Shown one piece after another: positions 26,553-35,937 of a stretch of DNA of 64,000 nucleotides. The stretch spans positions 1 through 64,000 of the forward strand of contig CAZFVY010000016.1 of assembly GCA_964522665.1 (NCBI GenBank), given 5' to 3'. Each line of letters opens with the position of its first letter. Positions within the stretch are counted from its first letter, which is position 1. Source of the stretch: CAZFVY01 sp964522665. GTDB lineage: Bacteria > Verrucomicrobiota > Verrucomicrobiia > Limisphaerales > CAZFVY01. Made by a program: the position numbers and the translations under genes. The notes under the pieces are model-generated. The model was not told where the DNA came from. It saw only the letters and a list, made by a program, of their open reading frames with translations, and ran no database searches.

Positions 26553-29417
26553 TCAGGCGCGCTTGCGGTACGCCCGCAAAGTCGAGTAAACGCCAGGAAT
26601 GATCGGCAATTGCGCCTGCGTTTGGGTCGGGTCGGTCGGCCGCAGCAGCGGCGCCTCAATGACCTCGCACTGATAAGCCTCTTCCATCAATTCTTCACAC
26701 GCCTGCCGAATGCCCGGCTCCGCGTTGGCGTGGTGATAATAAATCGCTTCCCGGTTGCCCTCGCTTAACGGCGGCAGGTAATCGTGGAACGCCATGATTC
26801 CACCCGGCGCCAGCAACGGATAATAATTGAGCACGTCTTGCCGGACCCCTTCATAGGTGTGATCGCCATCCACCAGTATAAAATCCGGATAATTCATATC
26901 GGCTTCAAAAATACGCCTTAAATTATGCGCAGCCTGCGTCGAAAACAACTTCAAATGAGTGACTTCGCCTTGCAGATGTCGAAGCACTTCATAGAAGAGC
27001 GGCTGCCCGCCCGGCTCGACCGCGTAGCCTTGGAGCCGGTCGCCCGCCCGTTTTAACGTCTGATGGATCATCAGCAGCGACGCTCCGGCATACGAGCCGA
27101 TCTCGACGAAACGCCGCGCTTTCCCGGGGTGCGGCAGTTCCTCCCGCAACAAATAAAAGAGCTGGAACCGTTCATTCACCGACATCTGGCTCGTCACCTG
27201 ATACTTCGCCGGGTCCACCTCCCCATATTCCTGGATCAAGCTCGGGTCGATCACCGGATTGACCGGGAAGCGATCCGGCTTCACGAACCACGATCCCGTT
27301 CCGCCCGCGCCGTCAACCGGCTGCGCCAAGGCCTTCAGCCGCCGTCGCGCCTCGAAGGCGGCAATGACCCGTGCCGGCGTCTCCCCGGAAGCCGCGTCAT
27401 CGACCTGAAGCAGTCCTCCATCGACGATCCGGTCGTAAAGTTGCTCCAAAGCCACTCCCGCCGCCTCCGCCGAGGCCGCGCCGACATGCAGTATCGCGAT
27501 CATCCCCAGGTGATCGCGCAACTTCGGCAGAATCTCACGAAATTCCCCCTTCCAGGCGCTCACGACGTCCGCCACGCCCAGACGCGCGCAAGCCTCCCTG
27601 ACTCCCGGCTCCGACGCGACGCTCGCGACGCCTTCCAGCCCCGGCGCGGCCCCCGTCAACCGCTTCTGCTCGGACGGCGAAATACCGAGCTTTTTGAGCG
27701 TCTTCAATATCTCCGGATCGACTTCTTCCGGAACGCAGACCAACACTCGCCGGGGCTGCTTGGAATAGCGCTTCAACACGTACGCTAACAACGCCGCCGC
27801 GCCGCCGCCAGCGTGCCCGAACTCGACGAAGTTTCCCGGAACATTGTCAGCGCAAAGACGCTTGGCCATGCTAAACAAAGAGAAAAGTAGCGCATCGTTC
27901 AGGCTCGTCGCCGGGCGAATCATCGCGACCAGTTTCTGGAACTCCGCGTCAGCCTGCCCCACGGATGCCGCCGGAGCGGGCGCAGGAGCCGAAGTCAATG
28001 CCGGCGACGGCGCTGGCGTCGATGCGGGCGCTGAGGACGCGGCCGGGGCGAGCTTTTGCCGCAACTCATTCAGCAGCGCCGCCGCCTTCGCGTGCTGCGG
28101 TTGCGCCACCAGGAGCTTCTGCAGCGCCTCGACCGCCGCCGCGATCCGGCCCAGTCGGCCCAAGGCAACTCCTTGCCCGAATCGGAGTTGGGGTAAATCG
28201 GGCCGCAACGCAATCGCCTGTTCGAAAAGCGAAGCCGCCGCCTCGTTGTCATTCGCGTTCAGCCGTTCCACCGCCTTCGCGGCCAGCGCCTGACCATCTT
28301 CCGCCGCCTTGCCGATCGGCGGCTGCGAACGGGCCTTCCGCTCCATTGCCTCACGCATAATTCCATCGAATACCGCCACCCGCTTTTCCATTGAGTATTC
28401 CCGTAGGCAACGCTCCTGCCCGCGCCGGGCGATCGCTTCCCGCTTTTCCGGATTCGCCAGATAAAACTTTATCTTCTCGAGTAATTCGGCGTGGTTGCGA
28501 AAGGTCTCGATTTCAACCCCCGGCTCGAAGTAGCGGCGGATATTCGGCTGATCCTCCGTCAACAGAAAGGCGCCGACGCCGGTCGTCTCGAACAGCCGCA
28601 TATTGCCCGCCTCCCCGCGATTCATGTCGGACTCGGCGTTCACGTTGATCCGGCCAGTCCGGAGGGCGCGAAACATGTCCATGCCCCAGCGGGCACCGTG
28701 ATTGAACGCCTTCACTTCCGGCGGTAGGTTCCCGTAATCGGGGAGATACAAGCCTAGTTTGAAGGCCGAACTCCCGCGTGCTTGCTCGGTCAATTCCTTC
28801 AACATCAGGTTGCGCGCCCCATGCATCGAAGACCACTGCCCGCTGAAAACCACGTCGTACGTCGGCGCGGTGTCGCGCACTGCCTCCGCCACCGCCGGTG
28901 GGAACCCCGGGAAAAAGAATTCCGCCGCCTTGGCCCCGATCTGCAACGCGTGCTGACGGCAGACCGTCAGGTGCGACAACATCAAATCAAATTCCGACCA
29001 ATCCGTTCCGACCGGAATCGGCGCCGCCCGCCAGCCGAAGATAAACCGCGGCTTCCACTTCAACTTACGCACAAAACGGCTGTGAAAAACAATCGGGTCG
29101 CCAAAATAGAGAATATCCGGCTGCAACGCCTCCACCTGCGCCAGGAGAATCTCGTCCCGCCAATCCTCCGCGTTCTTAATGGAAACGCCGTGGTGGCTCG
29201 CCCACTGGTATTGCGCGATGACATTGTTGGCGATCACCAGATGCGCGTCGTACCCCAGCGGCTTCAACCACGGCGGCAGCATGTGCGACACCGCGAACAC
29301 GTCTTCGAGCAAGGCCTGGATGTGTTCCTCGTGCGACGCCCGCAATAACGCCGGGCGACGCTGATAAAACTCATTCAGGTACTGCTCGTAAAACGTATGG
29401 ACTTGCAAAAACTTCAT
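26553..29417 (-). CDS. Glycosyltransferase-TPR-double methyltransferase fusion
   Basis: The protein has 954 residues. Residues 1-360 form a CgeB-like GT-B glycosyltransferase (FETTGVGAFLLTEDQPNIRR near the donor site, then YLANPEKREAIARRGQERCL). Residues ~370-455 are TPR-like. Residues ~490-700 look like a SAM-dependent methyltransferase fold (NFVEFGHAGGGAAALLAYVL) but its motif is degenerate. Residues ~735-950 form a clearer class I methyltransferase (RRFVEIGSYAGASLLMIHQT, DFILVDGDHTYEG, LAPGGIMAFHDY). It probably attaches and methylates a sugar of the glycan made by this cluster; the order of events is inference. The gene lies 36 bases after the DegT aminotransferase gene and 19 bases before the giant glycosyltransferase gene. 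Confidence 0.78.
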   Translation of the reverse strand: MKFLQVHTFYEQYLNEFYQRRPALLRASHEEHIQALLEDVFAVSHMLPPWLKPLGYDAHLVIANNVIAQYQWASHHGVSIKNAEDWRDEILLAQVEALQPDILYFGDPIVFHSRFVRKLKWKPRFIFGWRAAPIPVGTDWSEFDLMLSHLTVCRQHALQIGAKAAEFFFPGFPPAVAEAVRDTAPTYDVVFSGQWSSMHGARNLMLKELTEQARGSSAFKLGLYLPDYGNLPPEVKAFNHGARWGMDMFRALRTGRINVNAESDMNRGEAGNMRLFETTGVGAFLLTEDQPNIRRYFEPGVEIETFRNHAELLEKIKFYLANPEKREAIARRGQERCLREYSMEKRVAVFDGIMREAMERKARSQPPIGKAAEDGQALAAKAVERLNANDNEAAASLFEQAIALRPDLPQLRFGQGVALGRLGRIAAAVEALQKLLVAQPQHAKAAALLNELRQKLAPAASSAPASTPAPSPALTSAPAPAPAASVGQADAEFQKLVAMIRPATSLNDALLFSLFSMAKRLCADNVPGNFVEFGHAGGGAAALLAYVLKRYSKQPRRVLVCVPEEVDPEILKTLKKLGISPSEQKRLTGAAPGLEGVASVASEPGVREACARLGVADVVSAWKGEFREILPKLRDHLGMIAILHVGAASAEAAGVALEQLYDRIVDGGLLQVDDAASGETPARVIAAFEARRRLKALAQPVDGAGGTGSWFVKPDRFPVNPVIDPSLIQEYGEVDPAKYQVTSQMSVNERFQLFYLLREELPHPGKARRFVEIGSYAGASLLMIHQTLKRAGDRLQGYAVEPGGQPLFYEVLRHLQGEVTHLKLFSTQAAHNLRRIFEADMNYPDFILVDGDHTYEGVRQDVLNYYPLLAPGGIMAFHDYLPPLSEGNREAIYYHHANAEPGIRQACEELMEEAYQCEVIEAPLLRPTDPTQTQAQLPIIPGVYSTLRAYRKRA

Positions 29418-29453
29418 ATCGGACTCGCCCCGTTGCGGCGTTTGGGTAAACGG

Positions 29454-30560
29454 CTATGGTTGGCGAGTCTGGAGGAAACCTTTGACCCTTTCAACGATGG
29501 ATTCGATCTGCTCCCCGGTCAACGAAGTCGAGCTGGGCAGGTGCACCGACTGGGTTGAAAGCCGGACCGAGTTCGGGAATTCCGCCTCGTCGTGCAGTTT
29601 GATGAAATGATCGGCCCGGTGCACCGGATTGACCATTTGGCGGCAATCGACTCCCTGCCCGCGCATAAAAGCGATGAAGTCGTCCCGCCGGAACCGTTCG
29701 GCGAGCGTCAGCGTCATCAGCCAGTGAACCGGAGTCGTCCACGCCGCGAACGGTCGGAGCGAGCACCCCTCCACCTCCTTCAACAATCTGTAGTAATGCT
29801 CCATCTGTCCCATTCGCCGAGCCAGTATTTCGGGCAACCGCTCCAATTGCGCCAACCCGATGGCGGCCTGCAGATTGGTCATCCGGTAGTTGTAACCCAA
29901 ATCGACATGGTGGTAGCGCACGCTCCGCGACATGCCGTGGTCGCGGAGAATCTGGCACTTCTCGGCCAAGCCATCGTCGTCGGTAACCACCGCGCCGCCC
30001 TCTCCCGTCGTGATGATTTTGTTCGCGAAGAAGCTCAAACAGGCGGCATCACCGATCGTTCCCAGGAGTTTGCCCCGATAGCGCCCGCCGAGACTCTCGG
30101 CATTGTCTTCGATGACCGCCAACCCATGCTCCCGCGCCAACGCCATAATCTCATCCATGTGCGCGGCGTGGCCGAATTGGTGCACGACCATGATCGCCTT
30201 CGTGCGCGACGTGATCTTGCACGCCGCTTTGGCCGGATCAATCGTGAGCGTCTCCGGATCGATATCGACGAGCACAAGCTTGGCCCCGGCCAGGACGATC
30301 ATGTTCGCGGGCGCGATAAAGGTCAGGTCGGGACATAGGACCTCATCCCCCGGCCCCAAGCCCTTGGCCAGGAGCGCCAGGTGCAGCGCCGTCGTGCAGT
30401 TCGACGTCACCACCGCGTGCTTCACGCCGTGAAATGCCGCCAACCGTTCCTCGAAGGTCTTGATGTACTCCCCTTGGCTAGAAATCCAGTTGGTCTCAAG
30501 GCAACGGTTCACGTAGCGAGTCTCGTTCTCGCCTAACAAAGGTTCAAAGACTGGAATCAT
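29454..30560 (-). CDS. DegT/DnrJ/EryC1-type sugar aminotransferase (PLP)
   Basis: The protein has 368 residues and is a full-length fold-type I PLP aminotransferase of nucleotide-sugar pathways. The family transfers an amino group, usually from glutamate, to a keto-sugar. Visible motifs are LETNWISSQGEYIKTFEERL, SNCTTALHLAL, the PLP-binding Asp in AVIEDNAESLGG, and the Schiff-base Lys in FFANKIITTGEGGA. It resembles the perosamine-synthase or LegC-type subgroup. Substrate cannot be read from sequence; a 4-keto sugar precursor of the cluster's nonulosonate is the natural guess. It follows the neuA-like gene at 42 bases. Confidence 0.88.
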   Translation of the reverse strand: MIPVFEPLLGENETRYVNRCLETNWISSQGEYIKTFEERLAAFHGVKHAVVTSNCTTALHLALLAKGLGPGDEVLCPDLTFIAPANMIVLAGAKLVLVDIDPETLTIDPAKAACKITSRTKAIMVVHQFGHAAHMDEIMALAREHGLAVIEDNAESLGGRYRGKLLGTIGDAACLSFFANKIITTGEGGAVVTDDDGLAEKCQILRDHGMSRSVRYHHVDLGYNYRMTNLQAAIGLAQLERLPEILARRMGQMEHYYRLLKEVEGCSLRPFAAWTTPVHWLMTLTLAERFRRDDFIAFMRGQGVDCRQMVNPVHRADHFIKLHDEAEFPNSVRLSTQSVHLPSSTSLTGEQIESIVERVKGFLQTRQP

Positions 30561-30602
30561 GCGGAATCAACGGATGGTTGCGGCCGGTTTCAGTAAGTTC
30601 AC

Positions 30603-31352
30603 CTAGTGGTCGAGCGACTCCCCCAAATCGAGCGCCTTGAAAACCGCCTCGGCGATCTCCCAGTCTTCCAGGTCATCAAGGTCAAAATTGCGCGTCTTCG
30701 GCAGCCAGACCGGCGCCACCCCGTGGCGCACGACCGCCCGCTTATACGCGTCGTAACTGGTCAACGCCGACGGCTTTGCCCAACGGACGTTGTTGATGGT
30801 TACATAGGTTGGGCCGGACGACTGCCGATTTATCTGCGACTCCATCAGCACGCGCGGGAAACAAAGCCGCAATACCCCCTCGTCTTCATAGGATTGCCGG
30901 AAGTAAAGAAAATCCCCTCCCACCCGCACGGAATCGAGCACGACCCGCGCGAACTCGACGCTCTCCGCCAGTTCATAGCCGGCGCGGATCAATCCCGAAT
31001 CGATAAACGGGTTATTGTTAAGAATGCAGACGCGATGCGTCTCATCCGTCACCCCCAATAACTCAAATATGTATTTGTGCGTGTCAAATTGGTCGGACGT
31101 ATCCCGCGCCAATTCCGCCGGTCGCAATCCGGGAACGCGCGCGCCATGCTCCCGGCCCACCGCGGCGATTGCTTCGTCGTCGGTCGAGAGGATCACCTCG
31201 TCAAACACCGCCGCCTTCCGGGCGGCGTCAAGAATCCAAGCCAGCAACGGCCGGCCGGCGAACGGTTTGATGTTCTTGCCCGGGATCCCCTTGGATCCGC
31301 CTCGGCAACAAATCAGGCCAATCACTTTGTGCGTTTTCTGCATTTCGTTCAT
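30603..31352 (-). CDS. neuA: CMP-nonulosonate cytidylyltransferase (NeuA/LegF family)
   Basis: The enzyme activates a nonulosonic acid with CTP. The 249-residue protein starts with the nucleotide-binding motif GLICCRGGSKGIPGKNIKPF, followed by GRPLLAWILDAARKA and DEVILSTDDEAIAAVGREHG, all typical of CMP-sialate synthetases. The usual LQPTSPLR-type strand is replaced by CILNNNPFIDSGLI, so the substrate site is atypical and specificity may differ. The start overlaps the stop of the VOC gene (ATGA). A matching NeuB-type synthase is encoded in the same operon. Confidence 0.83.
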   Translation of the reverse strand: MNEMQKTHKVIGLICCRGGSKGIPGKNIKPFAGRPLLAWILDAARKAAVFDEVILSTDDEAIAAVGREHGARVPGLRPAELARDTSDQFDTHKYIFELLGVTDETHRVCILNNNPFIDSGLIRAGYELAESVEFARVVLDSVRVGGDFLYFRQSYEDEGVLRLCFPRVLMESQINRQSSGPTYVTINNVRWAKPSALTSYDAYKRAVVRHGVAPVWLPKTRNFDLDDLEDWEIAEAVFKALDLGESLDH

Positions 31353-31837
31353 TTCGTTTCGCCGCGAGGCGGCGGATTGCCACCGCTAAACTGCGCCCGC
31401 TCATCAAGGACTTCGACCAATTCGACCATCGCCTCTTCCAGCACGACCGCGTACGCGACTTTCACCCAACCATTCGGGCTTGTCAGCGGCGGCGACAGGA
31501 ATCGGACCCCGTACTCCCCCGCCCGCGCCTGCAGATCGTCGAGGCTCCGCACCGTCAGCGCCAGGTGCGAAACGCCGATATCGTTGGCCGAAACCGGCGC
31601 CCGGCGCCGACCTGGAGGGGAAACATACTCTAGCAGCTCGATCCGGCCATTGTCGTCCGCGCGGAGCAACGCCACGTTCATCTCCACGTTTTCAATCCCC
31701 ACCAACGCGCTCTGGTATTCGCCGCGCAACTCCCGATAGACGCCGATCAATTCGCAGCCCAAGTACTCTTGAAAGACCCGCAAGCCTTCCTCGAGCTTCG
31801 AGACCACGACCCCGACATGTCTCAGCGCGCGCGACAT
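31349..31837 (-). CDS. VOC-superfamily (glyoxalase-like) protein
   Basis: The protein has 162 residues with two vicinal-oxygen-chelate beta-alpha-beta-beta-beta units: LRHVGVVVSKLEEGLRVFQE at the N-terminus and GVSHLALTVRSLDDLQARA in the second half. His at residue 7, Glu near 67 (RIELLEYV), His near 92 and a late Glu (MVELVEV) occupy metal-ligand positions as in methylmalonyl-CoA epimerase or glyoxalase I. A VOC protein is unusual in a nonulosonate cluster; it could epimerise or isomerise a keto-sugar, but that is speculation. It overlaps the neuA start and follows the SDR gene at 19 bases. Confidence 0.8.
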   Translation of the reverse strand: MSRALRHVGVVVSKLEEGLRVFQEYLGCELIGVYRELRGEYQSALVGIENVEMNVALLRADDNGRIELLEYVSPPGRRRAPVSANDIGVSHLALTVRSLDDLQARAGEYGVRFLSPPLTSPNGWVKVAYAVVLEEAMVELVEVLDERAQFSGGNPPPRGETK

Positions 31838-31856
31838 TCAAACATGGCCTGGCCCG

Positions 31857-32720
31857 TCACCAAATCGTGCGTCCCCCGTCCACCACCAGATTCGCCCCGG
31901 TCATAAATGACGACGCGTCGGAGGCGAGAAAAACAATCGGCCCCTTGTATTCCTCGGGAAACGCCATTCGCCCCAACGGAATGCGGAAGGCAAGTTGCTC
32001 AACAAACTTCGGATCGTGGTCCCGATAAACCCCCGCCGGTGAGAACGAATTCACCCGAATCCCATCCTTCGCCCAATAAGTCGCGAGGTAGCGCGTTAAC
32101 GAAAGGAGCCCCGCCTTGGTCACCGGATACGCGATCGGCGTATTGAACGGCACCCCGGGGTAGCCGCTCTTCTCATCGGGCTGATAAATCCGATGATCGG
32201 GCGAGATGATCGCGACGTCCGAGGCGATGTTGATCACGACGCCGCGGCGCTGCTGCTTCATCACCCGGCCGACCGCTTGGGTGATCAAGAATGTCCCCGT
32301 AAGATTGACGTCGAGGCTGACCTGCCAAAGCTCCTCCCGATAGTCCTCAAACGGCGCGAAAAAATCCTTCCCCCCTTCGCGCAGGCTCTTCATCGCGAAC
32401 GCCGCCGCGTTGATGAGCACATCGATCGTCGCGTGCTTGGCGACAATTTCCTTAACCACCCCCGCCACCGCGGCCGCGTTGGTCAAGTCCAGCATAAAAC
32501 CGTCCGCCGCGTACCCCAGCCCGGTCAATCGCTCCACCCCGCGGCTCACATCCTCCGTCCGCAAATCGAGCAAGATTGGTACGCCGCCCATTTCCGCCAC
32601 CGCCTCCGCAAAGTGAAGCCCGAGAAAGCCGGCCCCGCCCGTAATCAGAATTCGCTTCCCCGTGAGATCAAACCGCTTTTTGACCGAACTTTCCGGTTTC
32701 GGCAGATCACGCATCGGCAT
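31857..32720 (-). CDS. Short-chain dehydrogenase/reductase, PtmA-like
   Basis: The protein has 287 residues. The Rossmann motif is GKRILITGGAGFLGLHFAEA, the catalytic Ser lies in NIASDVA, and the YPVTKAG segment supplies the catalytic Tyr and Lys. The C-terminus (FLASDASSFMTGANLVVDGG) is the classical SDR ending. Its insert before the active site (DHRIYQPDEKSGYPGVPF) resembles SDRs of the flagellin-modification PtmA group. It probably oxidises or reduces a sugar intermediate with NAD(P). An upstream in-frame Met (two residues earlier) makes the exact start uncertain. Confidence 0.82.
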   Translation of the reverse strand: MPMRDLPKPESSVKKRFDLTGKRILITGGAGFLGLHFAEAVAEMGGVPILLDLRTEDVSRGVERLTGLGYAADGFMLDLTNAAAVAGVVKEIVAKHATIDVLINAAAFAMKSLREGGKDFFAPFEDYREELWQVSLDVNLTGTFLITQAVGRVMKQQRRGVVINIASDVAIISPDHRIYQPDEKSGYPGVPFNTPIAYPVTKAGLLSLTRYLATYWAKDGIRVNSFSPAGVYRDHDPKFVEQLAFRIPLGRMAFPEEYKGPIVFLASDASSFMTGANLVVDGGRTIW

Positions 32721-32782
32721 ATCGGTTCCTCGTCGTCGAGACGATCACTGCGGCCGCGCCACGGGTTGTCATTGGCGCGGGA

Positions 32783-33553
32783 TCATAGTCCGGCGGTTTG
32801 CCCACCGTCAACCACGACACAACTGCCCGTCATGAACGCAGCTTTGTCTGAGAGCAAGAACGCCGTCATCTGGCCGATCTCTTCGGGCGTGCCAAAGCGC
32901 CTCAACGGCACCCGTTCCTCCAGCATCCGGCGCACTGACTCCGGGCCGGTCGCCTCGCGTTCCGCCCAGTTGCCTCCCGGAAAACGAATGTTGCCCGGCG
33001 CGATGGTGTTCACCCGCACCCCGTCTCGCGCCAACCGCCTCGCGAGAGACGCGGCGTACATCTTCAACGCCGACTTGGCGGAGCTGTAAGGGAGCGGCGC
33101 GCCGACGTCGGCGATTCCGGCGATTGAATTAATCACCACGACGCAGCCTCGGCTGGTCTTCAACCTTGGAGTAAAATGTTGGATGAAACGCCGCGCGACC
33201 TCGAAATTCGCCTGCCGGTACCAGTCCCAATCGGCCTCGGTAATATCCCATTCGGCGATCGGTTTGACCGCGCCGGCGTTGGCGACGATACCGTCGATTC
33301 CGGGCCAGTTTCGCAGCGCCTCCGCCTCGACCGCCCGCAGCGCCGACGGATCATTCAGATCGCCCGCACAACGGGTGACTTGGCCGGGATAACGCGAATC
33401 ACACTGACCAAAAGCCGCTTCAAGGGACGTCTCGTCCCGCCCCGTTAAAACCACTCGCGCTCCCTCCGCGAGCAGTACCCCGGCAATGCCCAGCCCAATG
33501 CCCCGGCTCGAGCCGGAGATGATGACTACCTTCCCGTCGAGGCCAAGGTTCAT
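32783..33553 (-). CDS. Short-chain dehydrogenase/reductase
   Basis: The protein has 256 residues, from ATG 33553 (MNLGLDGKVVIISGSSRGIG). That start overlaps the preceding stop by ATGA, and homology begins there; a longer in-frame reading to 33613 runs into the previous gene. Features are the NAD(P) motif SGSSRGIGLGIA, the NAG motif (IVANAGA), the catalytic Ser in INSIAGIA, the YSSAKSALK segment with Tyr and Lys, and the C-terminal LLSDKAAFMTGSCVVVDGGQ. It is a second classical SDR in the same operon and not a close copy of the first. Substrate unknown; a sugar hydroxyl is likely from context. Confidence 0.83.
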   Translation of the reverse strand: MNLGLDGKVVIISGSSRGIGLGIAGVLLAEGARVVLTGRDETSLEAAFGQCDSRYPGQVTRCAGDLNDPSALRAVEAEALRNWPGIDGIVANAGAVKPIAEWDITEADWDWYRQANFEVARRFIQHFTPRLKTSRGCVVVINSIAGIADVGAPLPYSSAKSALKMYAASLARRLARDGVRVNTIAPGNIRFPGGNWAEREATGPESVRRMLEERVPLRRFGTPEEIGQMTAFLLSDKAAFMTGSCVVVDGGQTAGL

Positions 33554-34380
33554 GACTGCAACCTCGCGATGTACGGACGGCTGAATTCCGCATAGGTTCG
33601 CGCCACCCCGCAATCGTCCTGGCCGCGCGCCGCCTGCAACACAAAATCACCGCGATAGCCCGCCGCCTTCAAAAGCTGGAAGCTGAGATCGAAATTCACT
33701 TCTCCGGTCCCGAACGGGACGCTGTAGTCCTTCCGCGTGCAATCCTTGAGGTGGACATTCATGATTCGCTCGCCGTACCGCGGAATCTCGTCGCGCGGAT
33801 CGAAGCCCCAATAAGCGCTGTTCCCGGTGTCGTAATTGATCCCCACGCGCTCGCTCGGGACCCGCGCAAGCAATTCTGCCGCCCGCGCCGGCTCCAGATC
33901 GACTTCGAGCAAAATCCACACGCCCGCCGCCTCCGCCACCACCGCCCATTCCATCAACGCGCCCGCCACGCAATCAAGGTCCGCCGGCGTCGCTACTTTC
34001 GATTTGCCAATCAGCGGCAACTCCACGTAACGAACGCCTACCTCGGAGCTAGCCGCGATGACCGCGGCCAGCGTCGCCTCCGACCGGCGCCGGTCGGCCG
34101 CGTCGGCGCCGTGCAGCGGATGCTCCATGAAATAGTCGCAGCAAACGCTCGGGACATCGACCCCGTGCTCGCGTTTCAAACGCACAATCGCGTCCCGCCC
34201 AGCAGGCAACAGCAGCGGGTTTTGTGATGCGTCCGCCGCTTCGAACACCCACTCAATCAGCTCAAAGCCGTTCGCCTTTGCCAGCGAAAACTCCCGCTCC
34301 CAGGTCGCCGCGGGAAACGACTGAATCTTGCCGTCCTGCATCGGGCTGAGGCGCCCTTGCATAATGCCTAGACGGTGCAT
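33550..34380 (-). CDS. Xylose-isomerase-like TIM-barrel sugar isomerase/epimerase (first)
   Basis: The protein has 276 residues of the AP-endonuclease-2 / sugar phosphate isomerase superfamily: GIMQGRLSPM at strand 1, FELIEWVFEA with a metal-ligand Glu, VRYVELPLIG, a LLEVDLEP strand with Glu, NYDTGNSAYWG with the conserved Asp, and IMNVHLKDC with His. The GRLSP start is typical of a subgroup seen in surface-polysaccharide and flagellin-modification clusters. It could isomerise a keto-sugar. It sits 30 bases after the class III aminotransferase gene. Confidence 0.78.
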   Translation of the reverse strand: MHRLGIMQGRLSPMQDGKIQSFPAATWEREFSLAKANGFELIEWVFEAADASQNPLLLPAGRDAIVRLKREHGVDVPSVCCDYFMEHPLHGADAADRRRSEATLAAVIAASSEVGVRYVELPLIGKSKVATPADLDCVAGALMEWAVVAEAAGVWILLEVDLEPARAAELLARVPSERVGINYDTGNSAYWGFDPRDEIPRYGERIMNVHLKDCTRKDYSVPFGTGEVNFDLSFQLLKAAGYRGDFVLQAARGQDDCGVARTYAEFSRPYIARLQS

Positions 34381-34410
34381 ATTCGGCTGGCCCGCGGGCG
34401 TGCTACTCGC

Positions 34411-35823
34411 TCAATGCCCCTCGCTCAGGAGTTCCCGCATCGACTCGACATAGACGCCCACCGCCTCCTTCAACGCGGCCTCCGCGATGCAGAGCGGCGG
34501 CCCCAATTTGACGGAGCCGCAACCGGTTCGGATCGAAAAAACCCCCTTCTCCATCGCCCGCTCCACCAGCCGATCGACGAACACCGCGTCGAGTTCTTCC
34601 GTGCCGGGCTTGCAAATCAACACGGCCCACACCATCCCGCTGCCGAGGATTTTCTTGATCCGGTCGGGGAACTGCGCTTGCCATTCCAAAAGCCATTGAT
34701 AGCACAGTTCGCCCAGCTTGCTTCCTCGCTCGACCAACCCATCCTCGATCAAGGTCTCGAGGTTGCCCGAAGCCGCCGCGCACGCCGCTGGATGCCCGCC
34801 ATGCGTGCTGGTCAGCGTCGAGTCCAACTCGATCAACTCACGCCGCCCCAACAACGCCGAAAGCGGCAAGTTGCCGGAGACGCCCTTGCCGCAGCAAACC
34901 AGGTCCGGCTCGATGTCGTATCGCTGATAGCCGAATAGCCGGCCGGTCCGGCCGAAACCCGACTGGATTTCATCGGCGATCATCAGCGTCTGATTCTGCT
35001 TCGCCCACTGCGCCATCGCCTGCACATAATCGGTCGGGTAAAACACCGCGCCCCAGCCTTGGTAGCTCTCAATGATGAACGCGGCGACCTCATCCGCCTT
35101 CACCCCTTTTTCGAAGAGCGCGTTCAGGTCGCGCTCGAATTGCTGCGCGCCGGTCCGCCCGGCTGACTCCAGTTCCCACGGGTACGGGAATGGCATTTGG
35201 TGCATGTCCGGGTCCTGGTTCCCGATCCATTCGCGCGCCTTGGGGGTCACCGCGGACATCATCGCGCCCATCGTTTTGCCGTGAAAATTTCCCAAGCCAC
35301 CAATGATGACCTTGCGCCGCGGCGAGAATTTCATCCCGTAGCACCGCGCCAGCTTGATCGCCCGCTCGGACGTTTCGGTGCCGGTCGTGGTCAGCGACGC
35401 GCACCCGAGATACGAAGGCGTGGCGGCGACCAGTTTTTCCAGGAACTCGGCGCGTTCCACCGTCGGATAGCTGTATGCGTGCAACAGACCCTTTTCGACG
35501 ACCTTCGCCAATCGCGCGCGGGCGCGCCGGTTCGCGTGACCGGCGTTCGTCACAAAAATCGTCGAAGAAAGGTCGATCCAGCGATTTCCCCAACGATCAT
35601 AGACCTGAAAGCCCTCCGCCCGATCCCAGACGATCGGCAATTGCCGGCCGGCAAGTGAGGACTCATAACGCATGATCGTTTCGATCACTTTGATGTCCTC
35701 TGGGTGCGGCAACGGGGCGTGAATCCGGCGAAACTCGGTTTCGACCGGCGCCACCTGCTTGGGCGTCAGGTTGAAATGATAAGTCGAGGCTTGGGGAACG
35801 AATCGCTGATTGGTGGCGCTCAT
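34411..35823 (-). CDS. Class III PLP aminotransferase
   Basis: The protein has 470 residues and is a complete class III (omega-type) aminotransferase. It has LTTTGTETSERAIKLARCYG for cofactor phosphate binding, NFHGKTMGAM, the PLP-ring Asp in LMIADEIQSGFGRTG, the Schiff-base Lys in CCGKGVSGNLPLSALLGR, and TSTHGGHPAACAAA. Class III enzymes act on aldehydes or omega-amino groups, unlike the DegT enzyme in this operon, so two different amination steps are implied. Similar genes occur in some legionaminate-type and flagellin-modification loci. The upstream gap is 114 bases, one of the longest in the operon. Confidence 0.82.
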   Translation of the reverse strand: MSATNQRFVPQASTYHFNLTPKQVAPVETEFRRIHAPLPHPEDIKVIETIMRYESSLAGRQLPIVWDRAEGFQVYDRWGNRWIDLSSTIFVTNAGHANRRARARLAKVVEKGLLHAYSYPTVERAEFLEKLVAATPSYLGCASLTTTGTETSERAIKLARCYGMKFSPRRKVIIGGLGNFHGKTMGAMMSAVTPKAREWIGNQDPDMHQMPFPYPWELESAGRTGAQQFERDLNALFEKGVKADEVAAFIIESYQGWGAVFYPTDYVQAMAQWAKQNQTLMIADEIQSGFGRTGRLFGYQRYDIEPDLVCCGKGVSGNLPLSALLGRRELIELDSTLTSTHGGHPAACAAASGNLETLIEDGLVERGSKLGELCYQWLLEWQAQFPDRIKKILGSGMVWAVLICKPGTEELDAVFVDRLVERAMEKGVFSIRTGCGSVKLGPPLCIAEAALKEAVGVYVESMRELLSEGH

Positions 35824-35937
35824 CGGAATGATTTAATAAAACGCGTGGCCGGGCATCTCCCGTCGGCGGAACGGGACAATCCCATTTCCTGGGCGAACAC
35901 AGTTGCTCCGGCGTTCATCGGCGGCATTTGTAACCGA

